Positions 22,411 through 31,206 of a stretch of 35,508 nucleotides of DNA are shown here, in pieces. This stretch comes from Polyangiaceae bacterium. Its GTDB lineage: Bacteria > Myxococcota_A > Polyangia > Polyangiales > Polyangiaceae. Below the pieces are notes generated by a model that was given only the letters and a program-made list of their open reading frames with translations, had not been told where the DNA came from and did not search any database. Each line of letters begins with the position of its first letter. Position 1 is the first letter of the stretch. The DNA lies in the NCBI GenBank assembly GCA_029261965.1, contig JAJDAH010000313.1, positions 1-35,508 of the forward strand, read 5' to 3'. A program made the position numbers and the translations under genes.

Positions 22411-23766
22411 GTGACAGCTTCCGTGACCATCGTCGGCGCCGGCCTCGCCGGTTGTGAAGCCGCGCTCCAGCTCGCCAAGCGTGGCAAGAGGGTGGTGTTG
22501 CTCGAGCAAAAGCCTGAAAAGCGCACCCCCGCGCAGATCGGCGACGACCTCTGCGAGTTGGTGTGCTCGAACTCGTTCCGCGGGGCTTCGCTGATGAATG
22601 CCGTCGGACTCCTGAAAGAGGAAATGCGTCGCTTGGGCTCGTTCGTGATTGGGGCGGCCGATGCCACGCGAGTTCCCGCGGGTGGCGCGCTGGCCGTCGA
22701 CCGCGAGAGGTTTGCCAGTCACATGAGCGACCTGGTTCGAAAAAACGAGCTCATCGAGCTGGTCGTGGGCGAAGTGGCCGCCGTGCCGGATTCTCGTCCG
22801 GTTCTCGTCGCCACCGGACCCTTGACGGGTGACGCGCTGGCCAACGACATCGCCCAGCGCGTGGGAGCAGAGTCGCTCTACTACTACGACGCGATCGCGC
22901 CGATCGTCACCGCCGATTCCATCGACTGGCAGAAGGTGTTCAAGGCTTCGCGGTGGGACAAAGGAGAGACCGAAGACGACAAGAAGGCCTACGTCAACTG
23001 CCCGTTGACCGAGGCGGCCTACAAGGATCTCGTCCGGGACATACGCGCGGCGCGGAAGATCGAGGCTCGGGAGTTCGAAGACGCGAAATACTTCGAGGGT
23101 TGCCTGCCGATCGAGGCCATGGCGGAACGCGGCGAGCGGACTCTGGCGTTCGGGCCGATGAAACCCGTGGGTTTGGTGAATCCCCAGACAGGACGGCGGC
23201 CCCACGCCGTCGTCCAGTTGCGCACCGAGGACGAAGCCGCCACCGCGTATAACCTCGTCGGGTTCCAGACCCGAATGGCGTGGGACGACCAGAAGCGTGT
23301 CTTTCGCAAGATCCCGGGTCTCGAAGACGCGGAGTTTCAAAGGTTCGGCGCGGTTCATCGAAACACGTTCATCAACGCACCGAAGGTCTTGGACCCGTCG
23401 ATGCAGCTGTTGGCCGAGCCGGGGGTGTACTTTGCCGGTCAGATCACCGGAACCGAGGGCTACGTCGAGAGCGCCGCCGGGGGCCTCCTGGCTGCCCTGT
23501 TCATTTCGGACCGACTCGAGGGACGTGAGCCCGTGCCGCCTCCAGCCACGACTGCGCATGGCGGGCTGATCACGCAAATGGCGCGAAACCCCGACGCCTA
23601 CCAGCCGTCGAACATCACGTTCTCCCACATCACCCCGTGGGACGGTCCACGGCTCAAGAAGCGGGCGAAGTACGAAGCCATGAGTCGGCGAGCGCTCGCG
23701 GATCTCGACGTGTGGATGTCGGCGCGCGACGGCGGGCCAGCCGTCGGTGGTTACGCGACCGGCTGA
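22411..23766 (+). CDS. trmFO: tRNA (uracil-5-)-methyltransferase, folate/FAD-dependent
   Basis: This 451-aa flavoprotein makes 5-methyluridine at tRNA position 54 using methylenetetrahydrofolate and FADH2. I use GTG 22411; GTG 22423 is an alternative. The FAD-binding start is [20 protein letters not shown]. The family cysteine motif [20 protein letters not shown] has C52, and the second catalytic cysteine is C231 in [34 protein letters not shown] closes the FAD site. All features of active TrmFO are present at typical length. It follows dprA, an arrangement I consider plausible as an operon. Its 3' end overlaps the convergent regulator gene by 16 bases. Confidence 0.96.
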   Translation: MTASVTIVGAGLAGCEAALQLAKRGKRVVLLEQKPEKRTPAQIGDDLCELVCSNSFRGASLMNAVGLLKEEMRRLGSFVIGAADATRVPAGGALAVDRERFASHMSDLVRKNELIELVVGEVAAVPDSRPVLVATGPLTGDALANDIAQRVGAESLYYYDAIAPIVTADSIDWQKVFKASRWDKGETEDDKKAYVNCPLTEAAYKDLVRDIRAARKIEAREFEDAKYFEGCLPIEAMAERGERTLAFGPMKPVGLVNPQTGRRPHAVVQLRTEDEAATAYNLVGFQTRMAWDDQKRVFRKIPGLEDAEFQRFGAVHRNTFINAPKVLDPSMQLLAEPGVYFAGQITGTEGYVESAAGGLLAALFISDRLEGREPVPPPATTAHGGLITQMARNPDAYQPSNITFSHITPWDGPRLKKRAKYEAMSRRALADLDVWMSARDGGPAVGGYATG

Positions 23767-24335
23767 AACAGAACCACGGAGTAGCCGATGGCGGTTTTTC
23801 GGCCGCCATTCGAATACGAGTGCCGCTGGTCGCCGCGGAAAACCACGAGATCGCCCGGCTCTAACCGGTAAGTTTCTCCGGCGGCCACGAGCACGATCTG
23901 CCCGACCTCGCAGCTCAGATACTCACGCGTCCCAGGGGTATGTGGGACGCCGACGAGTCGGCCGTCCGACGGGATCTCGAGTCGCTCGATGGTCGTGCCG
24001 GGGATCTTGTCGGGGAGGAGCGAGCTCACGTGAACCTTTCCTCGGGTACGCATTGGCAGCGAGCCCTTGCTGTAGTGCTTCACGTCCGCGCGGGGAGTCG
24101 CGACAAGCTCTTCGAGCGGGACGTGAAGCGCCCGGGCGAGCCGGTGCAGCACCGAGAGTGTCGGGTTGGCGGCGCCCGATTCGATGTTCGACCAAGTGGC
24201 GCGAGGCAGCTCGCTCAGCTTGGCCATTTGTTGCTGGGTCAGGCCTCGGGCTTGCCGAAGCTGCTTGACGTTGGCGGCAAGGCGCCCGGCGAGCTCATCC
24301 GACATGGCGATGGCATCCTGCCAATCTGTTGTCAT
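23751..24335 (-). CDS. XRE-family regulator with C-terminal cupin domain
   Basis: I start this 194-aa protein at ATG 24335, which has AGGA ten bases upstream; ATG 24356 would add seven residues. The helix-turn-helix is [20 protein letters not shown] followed by [20 protein letters not shown]. The C-terminal half is a cupin barrel ([20 protein letters not shown] and [20 protein letters not shown]) that may bind a small ligand. Such HTH-cupin regulators usually respond to a metabolite and control nearby genes. It is divergent from the SDR gene, whose start is 55 bases away, so the SDR and QueA-like pair are the natural targets. This is inferred from position. Confidence 0.88.
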   Translation of the reverse strand: MTTDWQDAIAMSDELAGRLAANVKQLRQARGLTQQQMAKLSELPRATWSNIESGAANPTLSVLHRLARALHVPLEELVATPRADVKHYSKGSLPMRTRGKVHVSSLLPDKIPGTTIERLEIPSDGRLVGVPHTPGTREYLSCEVGQIVLVAAGETYRLEPGDLVVFRGDQRHSYSNGGRKTAIGYSVVLFQPVA

Positions 24336-24374
24336 GTTTGCCAGTTCCTTGGACATCCCGCCGCATACTGTCCC

Positions 24375-24382
24375 GAGGAGGT
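24375..24382 (+). promoter_or_regulatory. Strong Shine-Dalgarno of the SDR gene
   Basis: GAGGAGGT lies seven bases before ATG 24390. It is one of the best matches to the anti-Shine-Dalgarno in the window and fixes the start. Confidence 0.8.
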
Positions 24383-24389
24383 AGGAAAC

Positions 24390-25112
24390 ATGCAGGAACA
24401 GGCAGTTCTGGTGACCGGCGGGAGTCGGGGGTTGGGCGCGGCGCTCGCCCGCAAGTTGGCGGCCCGGGGTGATCGAGTCGTTCTCGTCGGGCGCCACCTC
24501 GCGCCATTGCAGAAGGTGGCTCGGGGCATCCACGATGCCGGTGGCGAGGCGCATGTCCTGGCCGAGGACGTCGGTGACAAGGAGGCGGTGCATCGAATCG
24601 CGGGCGCCGCGGCGGCGTTGGTTGGGCCGATCGACCTGCTCGTTCACAACGCGAGCACACTCGGGGCGACCCCGCTGCGGTTGCTGCTCGATACCGAGTG
24701 CGAGGACCTCGAGCGCGTGCTGCAAGTCAACCTCGTCGGTCCGTTCCGGTTGTCGAAAGTGATCGCCGGGTCGATGGCGCTCCGTGGCCGAGGGACCATC
24801 GTCCACATCAGCTCGGACGCCGCGGTCGTGGCCTACCCGAGGTGGGGGGCCTACGGTGTGTCGAAAGCGGCGCTCGACCACCTCGGTCGGATCCTCGCCG
24901 CCGAGCTCGGGGAAGTGGGTGTGCGGGTCCTCAGCATCGATCCGGGAGAGATGAACACCGAGATGCACGCGCTCGCGATGCCCGACGCCGATCCGACCAC
25001 GCTCGCCGAGCCCGATGACGTCGCGGCCCGCATCGAGCAAATCCTCGCTAGCGGGGACGGCACGCTCGGCGGTGCTCGGATTGAAGCGATGAGCACGGAC
25101 GGTGCGGCGTGA
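24390..25112 (+). CDS. Short-chain dehydrogenase/reductase (SDR)
   Basis: This 240-aa protein starts at ATG 24390, behind GAGGAGGT. The classical SDR layout is complete: VTGGSRGLGAAL (cofactor loop), HNAST (NNAG equivalent), the catalytic serine in VHISSDAA and YGVSK for the catalytic pair. The residues after the second strand (VVLVGRHLAPL, with arginine) favour NADP(H), an inference. Length and the absence of a signal fit a cytosolic oxidoreductase. The substrate is unknown. Its stop overlaps the start of the QueA-like gene (GTGA, 25109-25112), so the two should act together or at least be made together. Confidence 0.92.
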   Translation: MQEQAVLVTGGSRGLGAALARKLAARGDRVVLVGRHLAPLQKVARGIHDAGGEAHVLAEDVGDKEAVHRIAGAAAALVGPIDLLVHNASTLGATPLRLLLDTECEDLERVLQVNLVGPFRLSKVIAGSMALRGRGTIVHISSDAAVVAYPRWGAYGVSKAALDHLGRILAAELGEVGVRVLSIDPGEMNTEMHALAMPDADPTTLAEPDDVAARIEQILASGDGTLGGARIEAMSTDGAA

Positions 25113-26239
25113 ACGCTGCGATCTGGCCACGCGACGAGAGGAGCCAGCAACGGCTCCTACTCGTGGGCGCCGATGGTGCACGGCTCGAGGACCACCGAAT
25201 CGCCGATCTGCCGAGCATTCTCGACCCGAGAGACCTCGTCGTTCTGAACGACGCGGCGACGCTCCCTGCGTCGCTCCGGGTGTGTGCTCCGTCTGGCGCA
25301 CCCGTCGAGCTTCGTTTCGTCGGCGTCGACGCCGAGAGCTTCGACGCAATCGCGCTTGGGGAGGGGGACTGGCGTGCCCCCACCGAGGAGCGTGGTAGGG
25401 CGCCCAGGTTGGCGTGCGGGCTTCGCCTGTCGGTGGTCGATTCGACGACGGGACGCGTGACCGACTTCGAGGCGACACCCATCTTGGTCGAAACCGTCGC
25501 AGCGAACGACGCGCCGATGCTCCTTCGTTTGCGGTTCAACCGTACGGGAGCGGCACTCTGGTCAGCGCTATACCGATATGGTCGACCCATCCAGTATTCG
25601 CACTTGTCGTCGCCACTGTCGCTCTGGCACGTGCAGAACGTTTTCGCTTCGCGCCCTTGGGCAGTCGAGCTCGCATCGGCGGCGCATGGCCTCAGCTGGG
25701 AGACACTGCTCCGGTTCAGAGCGCGTGGCGTCAGCCTCGCTTCGCTCACCCACGCCGCTGGGATCTCGTCGACGGGGTCGAGTGCGCTCGACGAGCTCCT
25801 GCCGCTTCCCGAGCGCTACGAGATTCCAGAGTCCACCGCCGACGCTGTTCGGGACTGTCGGCACAGGGGCGGGCGAGTAGTCGCGGTAGGCACTTCGGTG
25901 GTGCGTGCGCTCGAGTCGGCGGGGCAGAACGGCAAGCTCGAAGTCGGAAAAGGTGTGGCGACACGCGTTCTCGGGCCCGACTATCGTCCCCGCATCGCCG
26001 ACGCTGTGCTCAGCGGGATGCACGAGCGCGGTGGCTCGCACTTTCGGTTGCTCGAATCGTTCGTCCCGGACTCGGTGCTCGGGCGAGCCATCGAGCACGC
26101 GAGTCGCGAAGGGTACCTTCAGCACGAGTTCGGCGACGCCTGCCTCGTCTTCCGCGCCTCACATCAGCTCGCTGATCGTCCCATCGGCGAACAGCCAAGC
26201 GTGCTTCGGCAATCGCAGACGATTGCCGTCGCAGAGTAG
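25109..26239 (+). CDS. QueA-like S-adenosylmethionine:tRNA ribosyltransferase-isomerase family protein
   Basis: This 376-aa protein starts at GTG 25109, overlapping the SDR stop by four bases. It follows the QueA fold: RDLVVLNDAATLPASL at the front, RPIQYSHLSSPLSLWHVQNV centrally, GGRVVAVGTSVVRALESA, and the end EGYLQHEFGDACLVF. Real QueA converts preQ1-tRNA to epoxyqueuosine-tRNA with SAM. Here the QueA segment after the substrate loop (GLHFT and THVGxGTF) is replaced by GLSWETLLRF and LTHAAGISSTGSSALDELLP. I therefore treat it as the QueA-like subfamily, with an uncertain substrate. No other queuosine gene is in view. The last 27 residues overlap hemW on the other strand. Confidence 0.8.
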   Translation: MNAAIWPRDERSQQRLLLVGADGARLEDHRIADLPSILDPRDLVVLNDAATLPASLRVCAPSGAPVELRFVGVDAESFDAIALGEGDWRAPTEERGRAPRLACGLRLSVVDSTTGRVTDFEATPILVETVAANDAPMLLRLRFNRTGAALWSALYRYGRPIQYSHLSSPLSLWHVQNVFASRPWAVELASAAHGLSWETLLRFRARGVSLASLTHAAGISSTGSSALDELLPLPERYEIPESTADAVRDCRHRGGRVVAVGTSVVRALESAGQNGKLEVGKGVATRVLGPDYRPRIADAVLSGMHERGGSHFRLLESFVPDSVLGRAIEHASREGYLQHEFGDACLVFRASHQLADRPIGEQPSVLRQSQTIAVAE

Positions 26240-27412
26240 GCGACCCCGCTCCGCGAGAGCTTCGGCGGCGTCGAGGCGAGCTCGGGTCCACGCAACGACG
26301 TCGAGGTCTCGAGTGATCTCCTCGAAGTCGATCCCCTCGGCGAGCCTGAGGCCGAGCATGATGCGTTCAGAGAGGGCCGTCTCGTCGTCGATGTGTTCGC
26401 CGTGAGCGACGATCTCCTCCGAATCGATGTCTGGCGCCGTCGCCCACTCGTCGGTGAGTGCCAGATAGCGCTCCGGTGAGGGCGTGTTTCGGTAGCGAAA
26501 CCGCCGCTCCCGGGTCACTGTGCCCCAAGCTCCGCACCCGAGGCCGAGATAGTCTCGACCGCGCCAGTAGGACACGTTGTGTACGGCGACTTCACCGCGG
26601 CGCGCGTAATTGCTGATTTCGTAGTGCTCGAACCCGAGGGACGTGAGTCGCTCGTCGAGCCCGACGAAGCTCTCGGCGACGTGGCTTTCGTCGAGAAGCG
26701 GGAGTCTGCCCTTTTTCGCGAGCGCACCGAACGAAGTGCCGGGTTCGATCGTCAGGGCGTACACGCTGAGGTGCGTCAAACCCAGCGCTGCGACCCGCTC
26801 GGCTTCGTCGATGGCCTGCTCCGGCGGTTGAGCCGCAACTCCGAAGATCAAGTCGGCGTTGACTCTCGGCAAACCCACGTCGATGGCCGTCCGCACCGAA
26901 GCGAGCGCCCTCGGGCCGTCGTGCAGTCGTCCGAGAAAGCGCAAGCGTTCTTCGTCGAGACCCTGCACACCGATGCTGACGCGGTTGACACCGGCCGCGC
27001 GCAGGCTCGTTGCGCGGGCTCGGTCGAAGCTCGAAGGATTGCACTCGACCGTGACTTCGGCGCCGTCGCTCTCGAACCGCGCTTCGATGGCTTCGAGCAC
27101 TCTGCCGAGCTCGTCCGGCTCCCAGAGAGACGGCGTTCCACCGCCGAAAAAAATGCTCCGCACCGGGCGGTCGGTGAGCCCGCGAGCGCGTCGGTCGAGC
27201 TCGCGAATCACGGCGGTGGCGTAGGCCGCGTGCGGGATCTCGGGGCGCTCGGCCGCGACGCTCAAGAAGTCGCAATACGGGCACTTATTGAGGCACCACG
27301 GGAAATGCACATAGATTCCCAACGGTTCAGGCGTGCAGGTGTCTGAGGACTCGTGAGCGGTCCGTTTATCGGAAGTCTGCACCTTTTTCGGCTCGGCGGT
27401 GGGGTTGGACAC
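26159..27412 (-). CDS. hemW: Radical SAM protein HemW (coproporphyrinogen III oxidase-like)
   Basis: This 417-aa protein has the radical SAM cluster motif CLNKCPYCDF (C40, C44, C47) in IYVHFPWCLNKCPYC, then RSIFFGGGTPS, VECNPSSF, and VSIGVQGLDEERLRFLGR. The motif CxxxCxYCxF, and the absence of the extra cysteine of HemN (CxxxCxxCxC), fit HemW, a haem chaperone rather than the oxygen-independent oxidase. I use GTG 27412, but the 30 residues before the barrel are unusual and the true start could be further in. The gene is divergent from the relA/spoT gene across 68 bases. Its 3' end overlaps the QueA-like gene by 81 bases. Confidence 0.93.
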   Translation of the reverse strand: MSNPTAEPKKVQTSDKRTAHESSDTCTPEPLGIYVHFPWCLNKCPYCDFLSVAAERPEIPHAAYATAVIRELDRRARGLTDRPVRSIFFGGGTPSLWEPDELGRVLEAIEARFESDGAEVTVECNPSSFDRARATSLRAAGVNRVSIGVQGLDEERLRFLGRLHDGPRALASVRTAIDVGLPRVNADLIFGVAAQPPEQAIDEAERVAALGLTHLSVYALTIEPGTSFGALAKKGRLPLLDESHVAESFVGLDERLTSLGFEHYEISNYARRGEVAVHNVSYWRGRDYLGLGCGAWGTVTRERRFRYRNTPSPERYLALTDEWATAPDIDSEEIVAHGEHIDDETALSERIMLGLRLAEGIDFEEITRDLDVVAWTRARLDAAEALAERGRLLCDGNRLRLPKHAWLFADGTISELM

Positions 27413-27444
27413 CTCCGAACGACGATTTACGTTTGTAGCCTAAT

Positions 27445-27473
27445 AGGACAATCACCCTAACCGTCGATACAAT
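27445..27473 (+). promoter_or_regulatory. Predicted sigma-70-type promoter of the relA/spoT gene
   Basis: AGGACA (27445-27450) and TACAAT (27468-27473) have a 17-base spacer and match the -35 and -10 consensus at four and five of six positions. The predicted transcript start, about seven bases on, falls at or next to GTG 27481. No ribosome binding site precedes that GTG, so the message may be leaderless. Confidence 0.5.
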
Positions 27474-27480
27474 TTAGAAA

Positions 27481-29640
27481 GTGCTTCCCGTCGCGGAGCT
27501 GGTCGGAAGCGTCCAGCACTATCAAAACGGCGCAGACACCGCGCTCATCGAGCGCGCCTATACCTATTCGGAGTGGGCGCATCGCGAGCAAACACGTCGA
27601 AGCGGTGATCCGTACTTCGTCCACCCGGCCGCGGTGGCCGAAATCCTCGCCGGCCTCAAGCTCGACACCGCGAGCGTGTGCGCAGGACTCCTGCACGATG
27701 TCGTCGAAGACACCCTCGCCACCACCGAGGACATCAAGCGGGAGTTCGGGCCGGAGATCGCCCAGCTCGTCGATGGCGTCACCAAGCTCTCCAAGATCAA
27801 CTTCACCTCGAAAGAGGACCGTCAGGCCGAGAGTTTCCGCAAGATGGTCGTCGCGATGGCTGAAGACATCCGTGTCCTCATCATCAAGCTCTGCGATCGC
27901 CTCGACAACATGCGCACGCTGGAGCACATGAAACCGGAGTCTCGGGAGCGGATCTCCCGAGAGACGATGGAAATCTACGCCCCGCTCGCTGGACGGCTCG
28001 GCATCAACAAGATCAAGAGCGAGCTCGAAGATCTCGCTTTCATGCATCTGGACGGCGACGCGTTCCGCGATATCTCGTCGAAGCTCACCAAGAGCAAGAT
28101 CGAGCGCGAGCGATACATCGAGGGGGTTTGCCGAACCCTCCTGTCTCGGCTCGCCGAGAGCGGTTTCGCTGCGGACGTCAGCGGCCGCGCGAAACACGCG
28201 TTCTCGATCTGCCGGAAGATGAAGGAGCGCGAGAGCGAATTCGAGCAGATCCACGACCTCATCGCGTTTCGAGTCATCGTCGAAACCGTGGCGGACTGCT
28301 ACGCGACCCTCGGCGTCGTGCACTCGAGGTGGACACCGATTCCGGGGCGCTTCAAAGACTACATCGCGCTACCGAAGCCCAACCGCTATCAATCACTGCA
28401 CACGACGGTGATCGGTCCCGGACGCCAGCGGATCGAGATTCAGATCCGCACCCACGAAATGCATCGAGTGGCCGAGCACGGTGTCGCGGCCCACTGGCAG
28501 TACAAGGAGCGAATCAGCGGCGGCATCTCTCCGGAGGACGCCAAGAAGTTCACGTGGCTTCGTGAGATCGCGGACTACCAGAGCGAGCTCAAAGATCCCG
28601 CCGAGTTCCTCGAGAGCGTCAAGCTCGACCTCTTTCCCGACGAGGTCTACGTCTTCACGCCCAAGGGTGACGTACGGGTGTTCCCCCGAGGCTCGACGCC
28701 AATCGATTTTGCGTACTCGATCCACTCCGAGATCGGCCACCGCTGCTCTGGAGCCAGGGCCAACGGCCAGATCGTGCCGCTCCGGTACAAGTTGCACAGC
28801 GGCGACCTGATCGAAGTCATGACGTCGCCCTCGCAAACTCCGAGCAAGGACTGGCTCGACTTCGTCGTGACGAGTCGCGGCCGAAACCGCATCCGCCAGT
28901 TCCTGCGCAGCGAGGACCGGCAGAAGAGTCTGAATCTCGGGCGAGAGTTGCTCGAAACCGAGATGCACGCCGCGGGGATGAGCATCAACAAGTTCCTCAA
29001 ACAGGACGCGGCCGTGCGACGAGCGGTGGAAAAACACCGGGTCGGCACCAAGGACGAGCTGTTGTTGGCGATTGGGTTCGGCAAGCTACAGGCTCAGGAC
29101 GTCGCGCGCACGATTCGCGCTGATGGATCCACTCCGAGCGACCGGCCGCCGCCCAGTCTCAAGCCGGGACCCATCGAGTCGTTGGTCCGGCGTGTCAGAC
29201 GCCGCGAGGCCGGGATCCGCGTTAGCGGGATCGACGACGTTCTCGTCCGGTATGCAAAGTGCTGCAACCCGCTGCCGGGCGATCCGGTCATCGGGTTCAT
29301 CACTCGAGGCCGGGGCGTGACGGTTCACCGGCGAGAGTGCCAAAAGGCGTTCGACACGGATCCCGAACGTCGGATCGACGTTTCGTGGGACTCGAAGAGC
29401 AAGATCAACCGGCCGGTCCAGCTCAAGGTGAACACCACCAACGAGCCGGGGATTCTGGCCACGGTCAGTCAGACCTTCAGCCAGCACAAGATCAACATCA
29501 GTGAAGCCAACTGCCGAGCGAGTGATGACGGCCGTGCGTGCAACGTGTTCACCTTTCCGTGCACCGATCTCGGCCAGCTGCGCACCATCATGAAGGCTCT
29601 CGGTCGCATTCACGGCGTCGTCACGGTCGACCGGGTTTAG
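27481..29640 (+). CDS. Bifunctional (p)ppGpp synthetase/hydrolase (Rel/SpoT family)
   Basis: This 719-aa protein starts at GTG 27481. The hydrolase domain has intact HD ligands: H48 in YFVHPAAV, H72/D73 in LLHDVVEDT and D142 in CDRLDNMRTL. The synthetase domain has RFKDYIALPKPNRYQSLHTT near residue 290 and EIQIRTHEMHRVAEHGVAAH. A TGS domain follows (VYVFTPKGDVRVFPRGSTPI), then a helical and zinc-finger-like region (YAKCCNPLPGD), and a C-terminal ACT domain (NTTNEPGILATVSQTF). Both activities should be present, so it both makes and degrades (p)ppGpp and so balances the stringent response. I leave the symbol blank, as rel and spoT naming is not settled here. Confidence 0.95.
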   Translation: MLPVAELVGSVQHYQNGADTALIERAYTYSEWAHREQTRRSGDPYFVHPAAVAEILAGLKLDTASVCAGLLHDVVEDTLATTEDIKREFGPEIAQLVDGVTKLSKINFTSKEDRQAESFRKMVVAMAEDIRVLIIKLCDRLDNMRTLEHMKPESRERISRETMEIYAPLAGRLGINKIKSELEDLAFMHLDGDAFRDISSKLTKSKIERERYIEGVCRTLLSRLAESGFAADVSGRAKHAFSICRKMKERESEFEQIHDLIAFRVIVETVADCYATLGVVHSRWTPIPGRFKDYIALPKPNRYQSLHTTVIGPGRQRIEIQIRTHEMHRVAEHGVAAHWQYKERISGGISPEDAKKFTWLREIADYQSELKDPAEFLESVKLDLFPDEVYVFTPKGDVRVFPRGSTPIDFAYSIHSEIGHRCSGARANGQIVPLRYKLHSGDLIEVMTSPSQTPSKDWLDFVVTSRGRNRIRQFLRSEDRQKSLNLGRELLETEMHAAGMSINKFLKQDAAVRRAVEKHRVGTKDELLLAIGFGKLQAQDVARTIRADGSTPSDRPPPSLKPGPIESLVRRVRRREAGIRVSGIDDVLVRYAKCCNPLPGDPVIGFITRGRGVTVHRRECQKAFDTDPERRIDVSWDSKSKINRPVQLKVNTTNEPGILATVSQTFSQHKINISEANCRASDDGRACNVFTFPCTDLGQLRTIMKALGRIHGVVTVDRV

Positions 29641-29661
29641 ACAGGGTTCCGGAGACAGGTT

Positions 29662-29685
29662 CCGGAGGCCTTCGGGCCGCTTTTC
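29662..29685 (+). terminator. Weak intrinsic terminator-like hairpin after relA/spoT
   Basis: GGCC-TTCG-GGCC forms a stem with a UUCG tetraloop, extended by a G-C and a G-T pair past one mismatch, and is followed by TTTTC at 29681. It lies 22 bases after the stop of the relA/spoT gene. The stem is short, so efficiency is uncertain. Confidence 0.4.
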
Positions 29686-29724
29686 TGGCTCAAGACACCC
29701 GAGAAGGCGCCGTCCAGGTCGCGT

Positions 29725-31161
29725 ATGAGCGCTGCCGCTGACGCCCATGGTTGCGAACCCCTGACCCTCTCCGCCCCGCCCGAAGCGTGGCGGCCAGCGA
29801 GGAAGGCCGTCCTGTGGCTCCGGCGACCCATCGACGACTTTCTGCGCATCCAGGCGGCGAGCGGGATCCTTCTGCTTCTCGCCGCCGCGGCCGCGCTGTT
29901 CTGGGCGAATTCGTCCTGGCAGGACAGCTACCACCACCTCTGGCACTCGAAAATCAGCTTCGGCGCCGGGGCGTGGCACTTCGAGCAGACTCTGCACTTT
30001 TGGATCAACGAATTCTTGATGACGGTGTTCTTTCTCGTCGTTGGACTCGAAGTAAAGCGGGAGATTGTCGAGGGCGAGCTCAGCGAGCTCCGGCGAGCGG
30101 CGCTACCGATAGCCGCAGCGATTGGTGGCATGGTGGTGCCTGCCCTGGTCTACGTGTCCGTCACTGTCGGCGGCGCGGCGAGCTCGGGTTGGGGTGTGCC
30201 GATGGCGACGGACATCGCCTTCGCCGTCGGAGTCGTCGCCTTGCTCGGAAAGCGCGTTCCCGCCGCGTTGCGTGTCTTGTTGCTCGCGTTGGCGATCATC
30301 GACGACATCGGCGCGATCATCGTCATCGCCATCTTCTATTCGAGCGGAGTTCAGCCGATCGGCTTTCTCTTCGTCGGCGCTGGCATCGCCGTGCTGCTCG
30401 GCTTTCGTTGGATCGGCGTCCGACCAGGCCTGAGCTACATCGCGCCGACGCTCGTGATTTGGGCGGGCCTCTACAGGATGGGCGTCCACCCGACGCTCGC
30501 CGGTGTGCTCGTCGGCATGTGCGCTCCAGCCAAGGCCTGGATCTCGCCAGCCAAGTTCCTCCGCCATGCGGAGAAGGCCGTCGAAGAGGTCCGAGAAATG
30601 GCGAAGGATGGTGTGCCCGACTCTCACGCTCTGCTGGCGCCGCTCGCCAAGCTCGAGGTCGTGCAACGAGAGGCGGTGCCGGCGGCGCTTCGAGGTGCCG
30701 AAAAGTTTCATGGCGTCACGGCGTTTTTCATCATGCCGCTATTCGCGTTCGCCAACGCCGGCGTATCGCTCGGTGGGCTCGACCTGGAGCTCGCGGGCGC
30801 TACGGCTTGTTTCATGGGCATCACCTTCGGCCTCGCCGTGGGAAAACCGGCCGGAATTTTCGGCTTGAGCTGGCTCGCCACGAAGCTCGGGCTGTGCGAG
30901 CTCCCGCGCGGGGTGGACTGGCGCGGCATCGCGCTGGTCGGAGCTGTCGGAGGAATCGGTTTCACCATGGCGATTTTCATCGCCGAGCTCGCTTTTGCCG
31001 GAAGCCCGCTATTGCCAGTGGCCAAGGCGGCGGTGCTCGCTGGCACTTTTCTGGCGGCCACGATGGGCCTCGCCATCGGGCATTTCTTGTTGTCGCGAGA
31101 GCTGGATCCCGAAGTCGCACACCTGACCCCTGGCGCCTGCGAGCAGAGCACCGAGTACTGA
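29725..31161 (+). CDS. nhaA: Na+/H+ antiporter NhaA
   Basis: This 478-aa inner-membrane protein exchanges sodium for protons. It starts at ATG 29725, with CCAGG seven bases upstream. Ion-binding residues are kept: D163 in PMATDIAFAVGVVALLGKR and D193/D194 in LALAIIDDIGAIIVIAIFY, each at a constant offset of 30 from the E. coli D133, D163 and D164. INEFLMTVFFLVVGLEVKRE is the usual early signature. The N-terminus has about 30 extra residues compared with E. coli, and there is a hydrophilic loop (HAEKAVEEVREMAKDGVPDS) in mid-protein, as in many delta-proteobacterial homologues. It appears monocistronic. Confidence 0.95.
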   Translation: MSAAADAHGCEPLTLSAPPEAWRPARKAVLWLRRPIDDFLRIQAASGILLLLAAAAALFWANSSWQDSYHHLWHSKISFGAGAWHFEQTLHFWINEFLMTVFFLVVGLEVKREIVEGELSELRRAALPIAAAIGGMVVPALVYVSVTVGGAASSGWGVPMATDIAFAVGVVALLGKRVPAALRVLLLALAIIDDIGAIIVIAIFYSSGVQPIGFLFVGAGIAVLLGFRWIGVRPGLSYIAPTLVIWAGLYRMGVHPTLAGVLVGMCAPAKAWISPAKFLRHAEKAVEEVREMAKDGVPDSHALLAPLAKLEVVQREAVPAALRGAEKFHGVTAFFIMPLFAFANAGVSLGGLDLELAGATACFMGITFGLAVGKPAGIFGLSWLATKLGLCELPRGVDWRGIALVGAVGGIGFTMAIFIAELAFAGSPLLPVAKAAVLAGTFLAATMGLAIGHFLLSRELDPEVAHLTPGACEQSTEY

Positions 31162-31206
31162 TCGAGTCGGGTTGACGCGCCGGCGTTGAACCGGCACTCG
31201 AAGCCG

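Noticed and set aside
24357-25478. Upstream extension of the XRE-cupin frame
   Set aside because: It runs antisense through the SDR and QueA-like genes with no protein-like composition; the HTH domain begins just after ATG 24335.
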